Shown here: positions 55,673-64,000 of the stretch, in pieces
Layout: each line of letters opens with the position of its first letter
Numbering within the stretch: position 1 is the first letter of the stretch
The notes under the pieces: generated by a model
What the model was told of the DNA's origin: nothing
Database searches by the model: none
What the model saw: the letters and a program-made list of their open reading frames with translations, nothing else
Made by a program: the position numbers and the translations under genes
From: Neorhodopirellula pilleata
Lineage (GTDB): Bacteria; Planctomycetota; Planctomycetia; Pirellulales; Pirellulaceae
Length of the DNA: 64,000 bases
Assembly (NCBI RefSeq): GCF_007859915.1
Contig: NZ_SJPM01000004.1
Coordinates: 306,881 to 370,880 of the forward strand
Direction of reading: 5' to 3'

Positions 55673-57009
55673 CCCACATTTTGCGTGCTCACCTGTCCGC
55701 ATTGTGCCTTGCCGGATTGCTGGCGTGGACACCCGTCTCCGCCGCTGGCTCGGATCCCGCTCGGCCCAACGTCATCGTCATCATGGCCGACGACCTCGGC
55801 GCGGAGGGGCTGGCGTGTTACGGCAGCACGATCTACACGACGCCGAATCTCGACCGAATGGCCGCTGAGGGCGTGCGGTTCAACAACGCGTACGCCACGC
55901 CGCTGTGCACACCGACGCGGGTGATGATCATGAGCGGCCTGTATCCGAACCGCACCGGGTTCAAGGCGTTGATCGGCAAGGATGATGAGGTCCGCCTGCC
56001 GGCGAGCATCCGCACGTTCGGGCACGACTTCCACGACGCCGGTTACGCGACCGCCATCGCCGGCAAGTGGCAGCTAGGTCAGTTCGACGAATATCCCGAT
56101 CAGCCCATCCAGCACGGGTTCGAAGACTACAGCATGTGGACATGGTTCTACGACGGCAAGAAGTCGAGCCGTTACTACAGCCCGCACATCTACCACAACA
56201 GCCAGCTCTTCATCGGCGCGGACAAAGACTACGGGCCGGACTACTACAGCAAGCATCTGCTGGATTTCATTGACACGAACCGGGGTAAACCGTTCCTGAT
56301 CTACTATCCGATGGCGCTGGTGCACTCGCCGTTCAAGCATCCGCCGTCGCTCGAGAAGCTGGCGCGAACGAAGTTCACCGACGACCTCGACAAGAGCACT
56401 GTCGCGTTCGGACACATGATCACCTATATGGACGACATCGTGGGCAAGATCATGGCGAAGCTCGAAGAGCACGGCCTCGAAAAGAACACGCTGATCCTGT
56501 TCACCGGCGACAACGGCACGCACAGGTCGATCACCAGCAAGCTGCCTGACATGGACCTCAAGGGCGGCAAAGGCTCGATGACGGAGTCAGGCACGCGCGT
56601 GCCGCTGCTGGCATGGTGGCCTGGCAAGATCAAGCCGGGCGTGCGGGACGAACTGTTTTGCCTCGTCGACGTGCTGCCGACGATCGCATCGGTGGCCGGG
56701 ATCAAGCTCGACCGCAAGGTCGACGGCATGGATTTGTCCCACAACCTGCTGGGCACCGCTGGCGAGGATCGGCAGCAGGTGTTGATGAGCTTCAAGAAGG
56801 GATACTTCGTGCGCGACAGGCGTTTCCGCCTTCACGAAAACGGCACGCTTTACGACATCCCGGTGAGTTCCGACAAAGAACGGTACAGCGAGGCGAAAGC
56901 TGGGAGCGAGGACTTCATCAGTGACCGCGAGCGACTCGGCGCTGTGCTGAATGACTTCATGGCGATCGAGCAGGCCAACACGAATAGCAAGAGCAGGAAG
57001 GCCAAGTGA
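55669..57009 (+). CDS. sulfatase (Cys-type), GC-rich, GKWQ variant
   Basis: The 446-residue exported enzyme has signal peptide LSALCLAGLLAWTPVSAAG, MADDLGAEG, CTPTRVMIMSG with Cys80, AGKWQLG, and FTGDNGTHRSITSKL. The His usually found in GKWHLG is Gln here, a known variant in some planctomycete sulfatases. Codons are dominated by G or C in third position, clearly more than in the neighbouring genes on either side, suggesting separate ancestry or recent transfer. The start overlaps the esterase stop (ATGA) and the stop overlaps the next ATG (TGATG). Confidence 0.92.
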   Translation: MTHILRAHLSALCLAGLLAWTPVSAAGSDPARPNVIVIMADDLGAEGLACYGSTIYTTPNLDRMAAEGVRFNNAYATPLCTPTRVMIMSGLYPNRTGFKALIGKDDEVRLPASIRTFGHDFHDAGYATAIAGKWQLGQFDEYPDQPIQHGFEDYSMWTWFYDGKKSSRYYSPHIYHNSQLFIGADKDYGPDYYSKHLLDFIDTNRGKPFLIYYPMALVHSPFKHPPSLEKLARTKFTDDLDKSTVAFGHMITYMDDIVGKIMAKLEEHGLEKNTLILFTGDNGTHRSITSKLPDMDLKGGKGSMTESGTRVPLLAWWPGKIKPGVRDELFCLVDVLPTIASVAGIKLDRKVDGMDLSHNLLGTAGEDRQQVLMSFKKGYFVRDRRFRLHENGTLYDIPVSSDKERYSEAKAGSEDFISDRERLGAVLNDFMAIEQANTNSKSRKAK

Positions 57010-58349
57010 TGAACAAGATACGCGTCAATGCAATCGTGATCGGGACGCTGCTGCTCGGCGGATGGACGCTGGTTGGTGAGAGCCTCGCCTCAGAGAAGCC
57101 TAACATGATCGTCATCCTAACCGACGATCTCGGCTATGGTGATCTGGGTTGTTATGGGGCAACAGAGATTGCGACGCCCAATATCGACAATCTCTGCGCC
57201 GAAGGAATGAAGTTCAACAGTTTCTACGTTCACAATCGCTGTTCTCCGACGCGTGCTGCGTTGATGACCGGCTGTTACGCTCAGCGAGTCGGCGTTGATA
57301 GCGTAATCTATCGCAAAGAGAAAATTGGGTTGCATTCGGATGAGATCACTGTCGCGGAACTTCTTAAAACGGCAGGCTATGCAACCGGAATCGTCGGCAA
57401 GTGGCATTTGGGTGAATGGGATGAATTCAATCCGGTAAACCATGGCTTTGACAGCTTCTTTGGTTTCATGGATTGCGACGACAAGAAAACAACCGCCCTC
57501 TATCGCAACCAGGAAATCGTTGAGAAAGTCAAACGCAAGACCGACGGTATCCACTCACCAAAGTTGCTCGCCGCTGGTATTGAATTCATCAAGAGTAATC
57601 AAGATCGACCTTTCTTGTTGTACTACGCCTCGCCGTTGCCGCATGTGACGTGGCTGCCTCATCCACGCTTCCAAGGAAGTTCAAAACAAGGCACCTACGG
57701 AGATGTGGTGCAAGAGATCGATTGGCAGGTCGGCGAGCTGATGAAAACACTCGAGGAACTCAACCTAGCTGAAAACACGCTCGTGGTTTTCGCGTCGGAC
57801 AACGGTCCGCAACTCAATGTCAAAGGTCATGGCAGTGCTGGCGTTTTGCGTGATGGCAAATGGTCAAACTTTGAAGGCGGGATTCGCGTTCCCTGCATTA
57901 TGCGATGGCCGGCCGTCATCTCGGCTGGGTCAAGCAATGACGATATCACCGGCATCATTGACATGCTTCCGACGTTTTGCTCAATCGCTGGAGTGGCGGT
58001 GCCGTCTGATCGAGTGATCGACGGTCGCAACCTCCTTCCGTACATGCGAGGCGAACAGGTTGAATCGCCGATTCATGAATCATTCATCGTACCCGGTGCT
58101 ACGATTCGCCACGGCGATTGGAAACTGCTAACCAAGAGACGAAATCCGAGCAAAGTGGAGGCGGATCACGTCGGCAAAGCAGATCGACTTCCGGCTCATA
58201 CCGGAACGCTATTCAATCTCAAAGCCGATCCTGGAGAAACAACCGACGTTGCTGCAGAGCATCCAGACAAGGTCGCCGAGCTGACAAAAAGGATGAGCGA
58301 TTTCATGAAAGACCTCGATGCCCATTCTCGCCCCATCGGAAACATCTGA
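57009..58349 (+). CDS. sulfatase (Cys-type, arylsulfatase A-like)
   Basis: The 446-residue exported enzyme has signal region AIVIGTLLLGGWTLVGESL, LTDDLGYGD, CSPTRAALMTG with Cys78, VGKWHLGEW and FASDNGPQLNVKGHG. The ATG shares its first base with the previous stop codon (TGATG). A GTG one codon earlier is also possible. It is similar in pattern to the product of 52162. A 17-base gap leads to the next sulfatase, so the block from 53696 to 59833 can be one transcript. Confidence 0.93.
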   Translation: MNKIRVNAIVIGTLLLGGWTLVGESLASEKPNMIVILTDDLGYGDLGCYGATEIATPNIDNLCAEGMKFNSFYVHNRCSPTRAALMTGCYAQRVGVDSVIYRKEKIGLHSDEITVAELLKTAGYATGIVGKWHLGEWDEFNPVNHGFDSFFGFMDCDDKKTTALYRNQEIVEKVKRKTDGIHSPKLLAAGIEFIKSNQDRPFLLYYASPLPHVTWLPHPRFQGSSKQGTYGDVVQEIDWQVGELMKTLEELNLAENTLVVFASDNGPQLNVKGHGSAGVLRDGKWSNFEGGIRVPCIMRWPAVISAGSSNDDITGIIDMLPTFCSIAGVAVPSDRVIDGRNLLPYMRGEQVESPIHESFIVPGATIRHGDWKLLTKRRNPSKVEADHVGKADRLPAHTGTLFNLKADPGETTDVAAEHPDKVAELTKRMSDFMKDLDAHSRPIGNI

Positions 58350-58375
58350 ACGATTCAAAATAGGATATGACAAAT

Positions 58376-59833
58376 ATGAAAAGGTTTTACTTCGTGCTAG
58401 TTCTGGCTGTTGCAGCGATCGGCTTCACAAGGGCCGATGCGGCCAACGAGCGGATGAACGTGCTCTTCCTGGTTGCCGACGATTTGAATAGTTGGGTGTT
58501 GGAAGATGCGGATCGCTATGCAGGTAAGGTGATCGCACCGAATCTTCGCAGGCTGGCCGGCAGTGGCGTCAACTTCACACGTGCGTACACCGCCGCGCCG
58601 GTTTGTTCACCATCTCGCACCGCATTCTTTTCCGGTGTTGCTCCATGGAAGTCGGGTATCTACAACAACGCGCAGACCATCAACAAAAGTGAACCACTGA
58701 ACCAGGACGCGGTGCTATCACTGGCCGGGTTGTTCAAGAAGAGCGGCTATGACACTTTCGGTTACGGCAAGATCACCCACGGCTGGGATCAGAACGAGCA
58801 CTGGGTTGAAAAAGTCGGTCACAAAAGAGACCCGGCTCCTCCCGGAGCGCCTCTGGCCAAACTCAGCGGGGGAGAACAGGACTGGGGACCCATTCATCTC
58901 ACCGAGGAACAAATGAATGACACCCGCGGGGCCGATAAAGCCGTCGCGGTTTTGGAGAAACAACATGATAAACCATTCTTCCTAGCCTACGGCTCGTTCA
59001 ATCCTCACATGCCGTGGTATGTCCCGCCGAAGTATTTCGACATGTATCCCCTGGACCAGATTGTCCTTCCTGAACTGAAGGAGGATGATCTGGATGACCT
59101 TCCTCCGCTGGCCAAAGCGGTAAGTGACGGGACCGGAAGCTTCGCCGATAAGGTCATCAAGTCCGGCAAACATAAAGAGGCGGTGCAAGCCTACCTGGCC
59201 ACGACCACCTACGTCGACACTCAAATCGGTCGTGTCCTCGATGCCCTCGATAACAGCCCATACAAGGACAACACCGTAGTCGTCTTCCTCACCGATCACG
59301 GCTTTCATTTGGGCGAAAAACTCCACTGGCAAAAGACCACCCTCTGGGAAGAAGGCACGCACACCTTGTTGATGTTTCGCGCGCCGGGGTTCACCCAAGC
59401 CGGGGGCGTGTCGGAACGGTTCGTTTCCTTGTTGGACATCTACCCGACTCTCGCCGAACTCTGTGGACTCACGCCCCCCGCATACATCGATGGACGCTCG
59501 CTGGTTCCACTGCTCAAAGAACCAAAGGTTCCCTGGGAAAGCACCGCCATTACCGGCTTGTGCGATAAAGGCAAAACCGACCTAGCCTACGTTAGCATCC
59601 GTCACGAACTCGGACGCTACACCCGCTACGGGTCCGAAGAAGAGGAATTTTACGACACCACCAAAGACCCTCACGAATGGACCAACCAGATCGATAACCC
59701 GAAATACGCCACCACCGTTGAAAAACTCCGCGCCCTGGTACCTGGTTTCGAAGATGCCGCTGAACCCCTTCCCACTGCGCTGACCCAAGAGCGTAGGGAG
59801 ACACAAACGCAGAAAAAGAAGAAGAAAAGATAG
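58376..59833 (+). CDS. sulfatase (Cys-type, iduronate-2-sulfatase-like)
   Basis: The 485-residue exported enzyme opens with signal peptide [19 protein letters not shown]. Motifs are [19 protein letters not shown] with Cys77, [10 protein letters not shown] in place of GKWHLG, and [22 protein letters not shown]. The [10 protein letters not shown] pattern matches the iduronate-2-sulfatase-like group, as do the genes at 42647 and domain 2 of the fusion. The start at 58376 has AGGA ten bases before it; an ATG at 58367 is too close to that site. The C-terminus is Lys-rich (QTQKKKKKR). It ends the sulfatase run; a palindromic repeat follows directly. Confidence 0.92.
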   Translation: MKRFYFVLVLAVAAIGFTRADAANERMNVLFLVADDLNSWVLEDADRYAGKVIAPNLRRLAGSGVNFTRAYTAAPVCSPSRTAFFSGVAPWKSGIYNNAQTINKSEPLNQDAVLSLAGLFKKSGYDTFGYGKITHGWDQNEHWVEKVGHKRDPAPPGAPLAKLSGGEQDWGPIHLTEEQMNDTRGADKAVAVLEKQHDKPFFLAYGSFNPHMPWYVPPKYFDMYPLDQIVLPELKEDDLDDLPPLAKAVSDGTGSFADKVIKSGKHKEAVQAYLATTTYVDTQIGRVLDALDNSPYKDNTVVVFLTDHGFHLGEKLHWQKTTLWEEGTHTLLMFRAPGFTQAGGVSERFVSLLDIYPTLAELCGLTPPAYIDGRSLVPLLKEPKVPWESTAITGLCDKGKTDLAYVSIRHELGRYTRYGSEEEEFYDTTKDPHEWTNQIDNPKYATTVEKLRALVPGFEDAAEPLPTALTQERRETQTQKKKKKR

Positions 59834-59844
59834 AGTGAAAAGGC

Positions 59845-59990
59845 CCGACGCTAGCGCGTGTTGATTTAATCGTAACCCGAAGCGTGAGCGAGGGATTCAT
59901 CACCATTAAGTCCTTTGTATGTATCCCTCGCTCACGCTTCGGGTTTCGATGAGGACTAAATCAACAGCCCGCTAGCGCGTTCGGCTCACG
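59845..59990. repeat. CCCGAAGCGTGAGCGAGGGA palindrome after the last sulfatase
   Basis: GTTGATTTAATCGTAACCCG and CCCGAAGCGTGAGCGAGGGA face TCCCTCGCTCACGCTTCGGG and GAGGACTAAATCAACAGCCC. The core of about 115 bases is nearly identical to that at 61380-61535. It may serve as the transcription terminator of the sulfatase block. Confidence 0.85.
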
Positions 59991-60030
59991 AAAACCAACA
60001 GATCTAATCGACTAACAAACAGGACCCACC

Positions 60031-61305
60031 ATGAACCCTTCCCCTCAAAACAATCTTTCACGTCGAACCGTCTTGAAATCGATCGGCGCGACCACCACGT
60101 TGGCGGCATCCGGCCTGTCGCCATCGATGATCTACGCTGCACCGTCCGCGTCTGCAAACGACAAGTTGCGAGTCGGATTGATCGGCGCGGGTGGACGAGC
60201 CAAATGGTTGACGCGGGCTTTGTCGCGCGAATCTCATCGAGCCGAACTCGTCGCCGTCTGCGATTGTTACCTGCCACAGATCGATGCCCTCGCGGCTGAT
60301 AACAAGAACGATCCGAAGGCCGGTGCTTCCTGGAAGCGTTATCAGAACTACGAGCAGATGTTCGATCAGGAGGATCTTGACGCGGTCGTGATCGCGACCC
60401 CGGATCATGTGCGGGTGCGGGCGGCAATGATCGCCTGTGCCAAGGGTCTGGATGTGTACGCGGAAAAGCCGCTCAGCTTCAACATTCCCGAAGGCCGCGC
60501 ATTGGTCAAAGCGGTGCGAGAACACAAACGCATTTTGCAGGTCGGCACGCAACAACGCAGCACCGCCAACAATCAGTATTCGTGCAAGTTCGTTCGAGAA
60601 GGCGGCCTCGGCAAAGTACATACGATTCACGTCATGAACTATTCCGGCTCGCGCGCGGCAACGGGTCTTGAAAAGCAAGCCGTACCCGAAGGTATGGACT
60701 GGAATCGGTTCTGCGACCAGGCACCGCTACTCGACTACAACGAACAACTTCACCGCAGATGGCGAAACTTTGATGTCTTCACCGGCGGTCCTATTTGCGA
60801 TCGCGGTGCGCACGCATTAGACATGGTTCATCTGGCGATGGGCTGGGAAAGTATCGCGCCGACGCGAATCGAACCGACCACGGACGCTAAGGACGTTCGC
60901 GAACGTGGTGTCCGCCTTCATTACCCCGAAGGAACGGTGGTTCGACTAGAAAGCAACAGTGGACCGGCTTTCGGCGGCATTTTCATCGGCGAGAAGGGCA
61001 AGATGGAAATCAATCGAGGACGTTTTGCCTGCAACCCGACGACACTGCTTGCACCCTTCGAAGGCGAAGAGTCCGAGAATCATGTCGGCAACTGGCTCGA
61101 TTGCATCGAATCACGCGAAGAACCCAACGCTCCCGTGGAGGTCGGGCATCTGATCACCAGCGTCGCGCACCTGATCAACATTTGTCGCATTACCGGTCGC
61201 ACAATTAACTGGGACGCCAACCAAGAGCAAATCATCGGCGATGACGCCGCCAATGCCTTGCTGAATAAAGAACGACGACCCGGATATTCACTTCCCAATG
61301 TCTAA
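60031..61305 (+). CDS. Gfo/Idh/MocA-family oxidoreductase with TAT signal
   Basis: The 424-residue NAD(P)-dependent sugar oxidoreductase is exported by the twin-arginine route ([19 protein letters not shown], residues about 10-28). The Rossmann motif is [14 protein letters not shown] (about 47-60), followed by [12 protein letters not shown] and the family's catalytic [21 protein letters not shown] carries the active-site His region. Such exported enzymes in planctomycetes are proposed to oxidise sugar hydroxyls, often at C3. It lies between two copies of the same palindrome and before two DUF1080 genes, which fits a 3-keto-glycoside pathway. Confidence 0.9.
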   Translation: MNPSPQNNLSRRTVLKSIGATTTLAASGLSPSMIYAAPSASANDKLRVGLIGAGGRAKWLTRALSRESHRAELVAVCDCYLPQIDALAADNKNDPKAGASWKRYQNYEQMFDQEDLDAVVIATPDHVRVRAAMIACAKGLDVYAEKPLSFNIPEGRALVKAVREHKRILQVGTQQRSTANNQYSCKFVREGGLGKVHTIHVMNYSGSRAATGLEKQAVPEGMDWNRFCDQAPLLDYNEQLHRRWRNFDVFTGGPICDRGAHALDMVHLAMGWESIAPTRIEPTTDAKDVRERGVRLHYPEGTVVRLESNSGPAFGGIFIGEKGKMEINRGRFACNPTTLLAPFEGEESENHVGNWLDCIESREEPNAPVEVGHLITSVAHLINICRITGRTINWDANQEQIIGDDAANALLNKERRPGYSLPNV

Positions 61306-61379
61306 CAGGTCGCCAATCCACCCGTTGTGACCCGACGGTGCCAGCGGGCTGTTGATTGAGTGCGTTCGTCAGTTTTTGT

Positions 61380-61535
61380 GAGCCGATGGCGCTAGCGGGC
61401 TGTTGATTTAATCGTAACCCGAAGCGTGAGCGAGGGATTCATCACCATTAAGTCCTTTGTATGTATCCCTCGCTCACGCTTCGGGTTTCGATGAGTACTA
61501 AATCAACAGCCCGCTAGCGCCGTCGGCTCACTAAA
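61380..61535. repeat. CCCGAAGCGTGAGCGAGGGA palindrome, second close copy
   Basis: The core is nearly identical to 59845-59990, with partial extra arms on both sides (from about 61338 to 61560, e.g. CCAGCGGGCTGTTGATTGAG at the left and CTAAATCAACACGCCG at the right). It fills most of the 300-base gap between the oxidoreductase and the first DUF1080 gene; no gene is seen in that gap. Confidence 0.85.
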
Positions 61536-61605
61536 TCAACACGCCGTAGCGTCATCGGCGCACTGAAATTACGCAATTCACTTCACCTTATCCAAAGGAA
61601 CAACA

Positions 61606-62310
61606 ATGCTATCCGATCTATCTTATCGTTCTTACCGTGCGAGAAAGCAATGCAATCTCGCGATCACCGCGTTCATCGCCATGACGCTCTTTTGTGGATC
61701 CGCATTCGGCGAGGATTGGGTGACGCTGTTTAATGGTAAAAGTTTCGACGGCTGGAAAGCGTCACGCGACAACACGCAGTTTGCGATCGACGATGGAGTC
61801 ATCCTTGGCACCAGTTCCAGCCAAACACAGTTTTTACACACGGTCGAAACGTATGGTGATTTCGAGCTCGAACTGGAAGTCAAGTTACACGACACCGACT
61901 TGAACTCAGGCGTCCAGATTCGTACCGCGTTGACTCGAAGCAACGCGAATGGTCAATCGAGGGACACGATCCACGGCCCACAGGTCGATCTTGGAAAATC
62001 TCCCGGACACAGCGGGCACCTCTTTAACCAAGGCAACGGTGCCTGGATCACGCCCAAAGAAGACTGGACCCGTAACGAGCTGATGACAAACGGGCAGTGG
62101 AACAAGCTGCGTGTGTTGGCCGTTGGCCCACGAATTCAAACTTGGATCAATGACAAACCGGTTGCAGATGTCACGGATAACCAAACCTACGCCGAGTACC
62201 CCGAAGGCGTGATCGCCCTTCAGGTACACGGAGTCAAGAAGTCGCCCGAGCAAGCACGCCACGTATCATTTCGATCGATCAGGGTTCAAAGACTGGAATC
62301 CGCTAAGTAG
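61606..62310 (+). CDS. DUF1080 protein (3-keto-disaccharide hydrolase-like)
   Basis: The 234-residue exported protein has a signal-type region ([18 protein letters not shown], about 18-35) after a basic N-terminus. The concanavalin-like DUF1080 domain shows the standard opening [19 protein letters not shown], then [21 protein letters not shown] and [13 protein letters not shown] with [10 protein letters not shown]. Family members cleave glycosides previously oxidised at C3. It lies downstream of a Gfo/Idh/MocA oxidoreductase, the enzyme type expected to make that substrate. Confidence 0.88.
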   Translation: MLSDLSYRSYRARKQCNLAITAFIAMTLFCGSAFGEDWVTLFNGKSFDGWKASRDNTQFAIDDGVILGTSSSQTQFLHTVETYGDFELELEVKLHDTDLNSGVQIRTALTRSNANGQSRDTIHGPQVDLGKSPGHSGHLFNQGNGAWITPKEDWTRNELMTNGQWNKLRVLAVGPRIQTWINDKPVADVTDNQTYAEYPEGVIALQVHGVKKSPEQARHVSFRSIRVQRLESAK

Positions 62311-62416
62311 TCTGACTGGCTGACGATCGGCGTATTCGTACCGATGAGGGCTACCTACGATTGCGTAGAAATCCGTTCCACAGATCTTCGTTTACGATCA
62401 ATTGAAAACACTACCT

Positions 62417-63187
62417 ATGAAAAACCTGATCCTCCTAACCTTTGCTATAGCCGTTTCCATGGTCGGGGCATCCGACTCCATTTCCGATGCAACCCAACTC
62501 GACTACATAAGAAGTAAGTTCAAGAGGAATACGGATGCGAGCATCGAGAAGCTTAAGCAGCTTCCGATTAATACGGACTCCGAACCGGACCTCGGTGAAG
62601 GATTCACGAGCTTGTATAAAGGAGATGGAGACTTGTCGGGCTGGACAGTGCTCGGCGGGAACCACTCGTTCAAGGCGTCGGGGGAAGTCATCAGAGGCAC
62701 CTGTGTTAAGGGATCTCCCAACGCATTTCTATCCACAACCCGGCGGGATTATCATCATTTCATTTTCACCGTTGAGGTGAAGTGGGAAGTCGAGGGGAAT
62801 ACCGGCTTGATGATTCGGGCGCAGACAAAGCCCGGGAAAAAGGAAGGAGAATCGATTGTTTTCGGTCCCCAGGTTGAAATGGAAAGCCCTTCCCAGGGAA
62901 GAGGGTGGTCCGGCGGCATTTACGGTGAGAAAGCCGGTGGTTGGCACTATCCCCTCGTCCTCGACGCACACAAACCGGCCCGGAAGGCCATCATTCCCAA
63001 CGGGTGGAACCGCGTCACGGTTATGGCAAAGGGGGATACCATCAAAACTTGGATCAACGGGGTGCCGGCGGCAAATTGGAAGAATGATGAGTTCAACATG
63101 AAGGGCTTTTTCGGACTTCAGATTCATTCCGGTAAAGCAGGCACTGTCCTTTTCCGAAATATCCAGGTCAAAGAACTCCAAACCTAA
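62417..63187 (+). CDS. DUF1080 protein, second copy
   Basis: The 256-residue exported protein has signal peptide ILLTFAIAVSMVGASDS, a helical spacer, and a DUF1080 domain with FTSLYKGDGDLSGWTVLG, NTGLMIRAQTKPG, VFGPQVEMESP and NRVTVMAKGDTIKTWINGVP. It is only distantly similar to the copy at 61606. I started at the ATG at 62417; a TTG at 62402 is in frame. A palindromic element separates it from the next oxidoreductase. Codon use is close to the following gene, and both may come from one donor. Confidence 0.88.
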   Translation: MKNLILLTFAIAVSMVGASDSISDATQLDYIRSKFKRNTDASIEKLKQLPINTDSEPDLGEGFTSLYKGDGDLSGWTVLGGNHSFKASGEVIRGTCVKGSPNAFLSTTRRDYHHFIFTVEVKWEVEGNTGLMIRAQTKPGKKEGESIVFGPQVEMESPSQGRGWSGGIYGEKAGGWHYPLVLDAHKPARKAIIPNGWNRVTVMAKGDTIKTWINGVPAANWKNDEFNMKGFFGLQIHSGKAGTVLFRNIQVKELQT

Positions 63188-63322
63188 ATTACATCTCCAT
63201 CTATTATGGAAAAGGGGTCTGACCCTTTGGAGGCGAGTCGTTATTCATTCGTTTGAGGGTATCGCCGGAGAGGGTCAGACCCCTTTTCGGATAGGTTCTT
63301 AAATTACATCGCATCTATTATG
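63186..63322. repeat. palindromic element with duplicated flanks at a start codon
   Basis: Inverted arms GAAAAGGGGTCTGACCCT (63209-63226) and AGGGTCAGACCCCTTTTC (63271-63288) belong to the same family as 42448-42548. Just outside, AAATTACATC-TC-CATCTATTATG (63186-63208) recurs as AAATTACATC-G-CATCTATTATG (63301-63322), a roughly 22-base duplication that includes the ATG of the next gene. Confidence 0.8.
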
Positions 63323-64000
63323 AAGAAAAAACATAAAATATCACTGTCTCGCCGAGACTTTGTGAAATCCTCGATCGCGTTCAACGCGGCAACAATTCTT
63401 CCATCGCATCTGGTGCTGGGACAAAAATCAAGTTCGGGCCAATTGCCGCCCAGCGAGCGGATCAATATGGCTGCGATCGGTATCGGAAACCAGGGAGGAA
63501 GTGACATATCCAGTTTATTGAACACCGGAATGGTCAATATGGTCGCGTTATGCGATGTGGACTTGAATGGTAAGCACACCAAAAAGTCCCAGGAATCCTG
63601 TCCGAATGCGAAAACGTTTACCGATTTCCGCAAAATGTTTGATGAGATGGCATCTGAAATTGATGCCGTTCTCATTGCGACGCCGGATCACTCCCACTTC
63701 AGCGCCGCAATGCTAGCCATGTCTCTTGGTAAGTCGATTTACGTCCAAAAACCACTCGCCCATACCTTTGGCCAATGCGAGCGTCTGATAGACATGGCAA
63801 AACGCTCCGGAGTGGTGACTCAAATGGGCAACCAGGGGCACTCCGGAGAAAGCTATTTCCAGTTTCAGGAGTGGATGCAAGCCGGAATCATCAAGGATAT
63901 CACTCGCATTGATGCCACCATGAACTCCGGGCGTCGTTGGCATGGCTGGGGGCAGGATTGTACCGGCTATCCGGCAGACCCGATCCCAGAAGGCATGGAT
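63320..64000 (+). CDS. Gfo/Idh/MocA-family oxidoreductase with TAT signal, cut by window edge
   Basis: The 227 visible residues begin with a twin-arginine leader (MKKKHKISLSRRDFVKSSIA) and a Rossmann motif INMAAIGIGNQGGSD. Then come VLIATPDHSHFSAAM and the EKP-region variant YVQKPLAHTFGQ, where Gln replaces the usual Glu before KP. MGNQGHSGE and WHGWGQDCTGYPADPIPEGM follow before the window ends. The group resembles planctomycete secreted sugar oxidoreductases. The start codon lies in a duplicated segment created by the adjacent palindromic element. Confidence 0.9.
   Translation, partial: MKKKHKISLSRRDFVKSSIAFNAATILPSHLVLGQKSSSGQLPPSERINMAAIGIGNQGGSDISSLLNTGMVNMVALCDVDLNGKHTKKSQESCPNAKTFTDFRKMFDEMASEIDAVLIATPDHSHFSAAMLAMSLGKSIYVQKPLAHTFGQCERLIDMAKRSGVVTQMGNQGHSGESYFQFQEWMQAGIIKDITRIDATMNSGRRWHGWGQDCTGYPADPIPEGMD

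Noticed and set aside
1..64000. tRNA or rRNA genes
   Set aside because: No cloverleaf or rRNA-like segments were recognised by eye. A dedicated scan would be decisive.

Overview
The window looks like a chromosomal piece of a marine planctomycete of the Pirellulaceae type (Rhodopirellula / Rubripirellula / Roseimaritima relatives). This rests on the gene content: many Cys-type sulfatases, a DUF1559 pseudopilin-like protein, SHD1-domain and DUF1080 proteins, TAT-exported Gfo/Idh/MocA oxidoreductases, a Ser/Thr kinase fused to an FGE-fold domain, Rhodopirellula-type ECF sigma factors, and families of short palindromic repeats between genes. No species can be named from sequence reading alone. 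I saw no rRNA, tRNA, CRISPR array or transposase gene.

Left part (1-15.6 kb). A truncated 3-dehydroquinate synthase gene (aroB) runs off the left edge, followed by a small membrane protein. Next is a minus-strand pair, an ECF sigma factor and a 590-residue membrane protein coupled by an ATGA overlap. Then comes a complete four-gene anti-plasmid operon, read here as a type II Wadjet system, jetA-jetB-jetC-jetD (12440 down to 4111), with every junction overlapping. A SNF2 helicase with a SWIM zinc finger is divergent from jetA across a repeat-bearing spacer.

Middle part (15.6-37.3 kb). This is a set of signalling and secreted proteins: a polytopic membrane protein with a repeat-rich C-terminus; an ECF sigma factor divergent from a HEAT-repeat / one-haem DUF3365 / Ser-Thr kinase-FGE cassette; a second ECF sigma factor with a small membrane protein and a signal-peptidase-I-like protein lacking both catalytic residues; a dockerin-bearing secreted lipase-like protein whose 3' end is formed by a palindromic repeat; an FG-GAP gene remnant; a triple-module SHD1 protein; an ankyrin-type protein; and a secreted esterase.

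Right part (37.4-64 kb). This is a sulfatase island: nine intact sulfatase genes with ten catalytic domains (one gene is a tandem fusion), one sulfatase remnant, two carbohydrate-esterase-like enzymes, two Gfo/Idh/MocA oxidoreductases and two DUF1080 proteins. In its centre an ECF sigma factor, a FecR-like anti-sigma protein carrying a LamG lectin domain, and a sulfatase overlap by 4 bases at each junction. I infer a glycan-sensing switch for a highly sulfated, probably acetylated polysaccharide. No glycoside hydrolase or polysaccharide lyase lies inside the window, so the backbone-cutting enzymes must be elsewhere. The oxidoreductase/DUF1080 genes suggest 3-keto-glycoside chemistry. Several palindromic elements lie in this island. 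One has inserted in frame into the signal-peptide codons of an esterase gene, flanked by a CTAG duplication.
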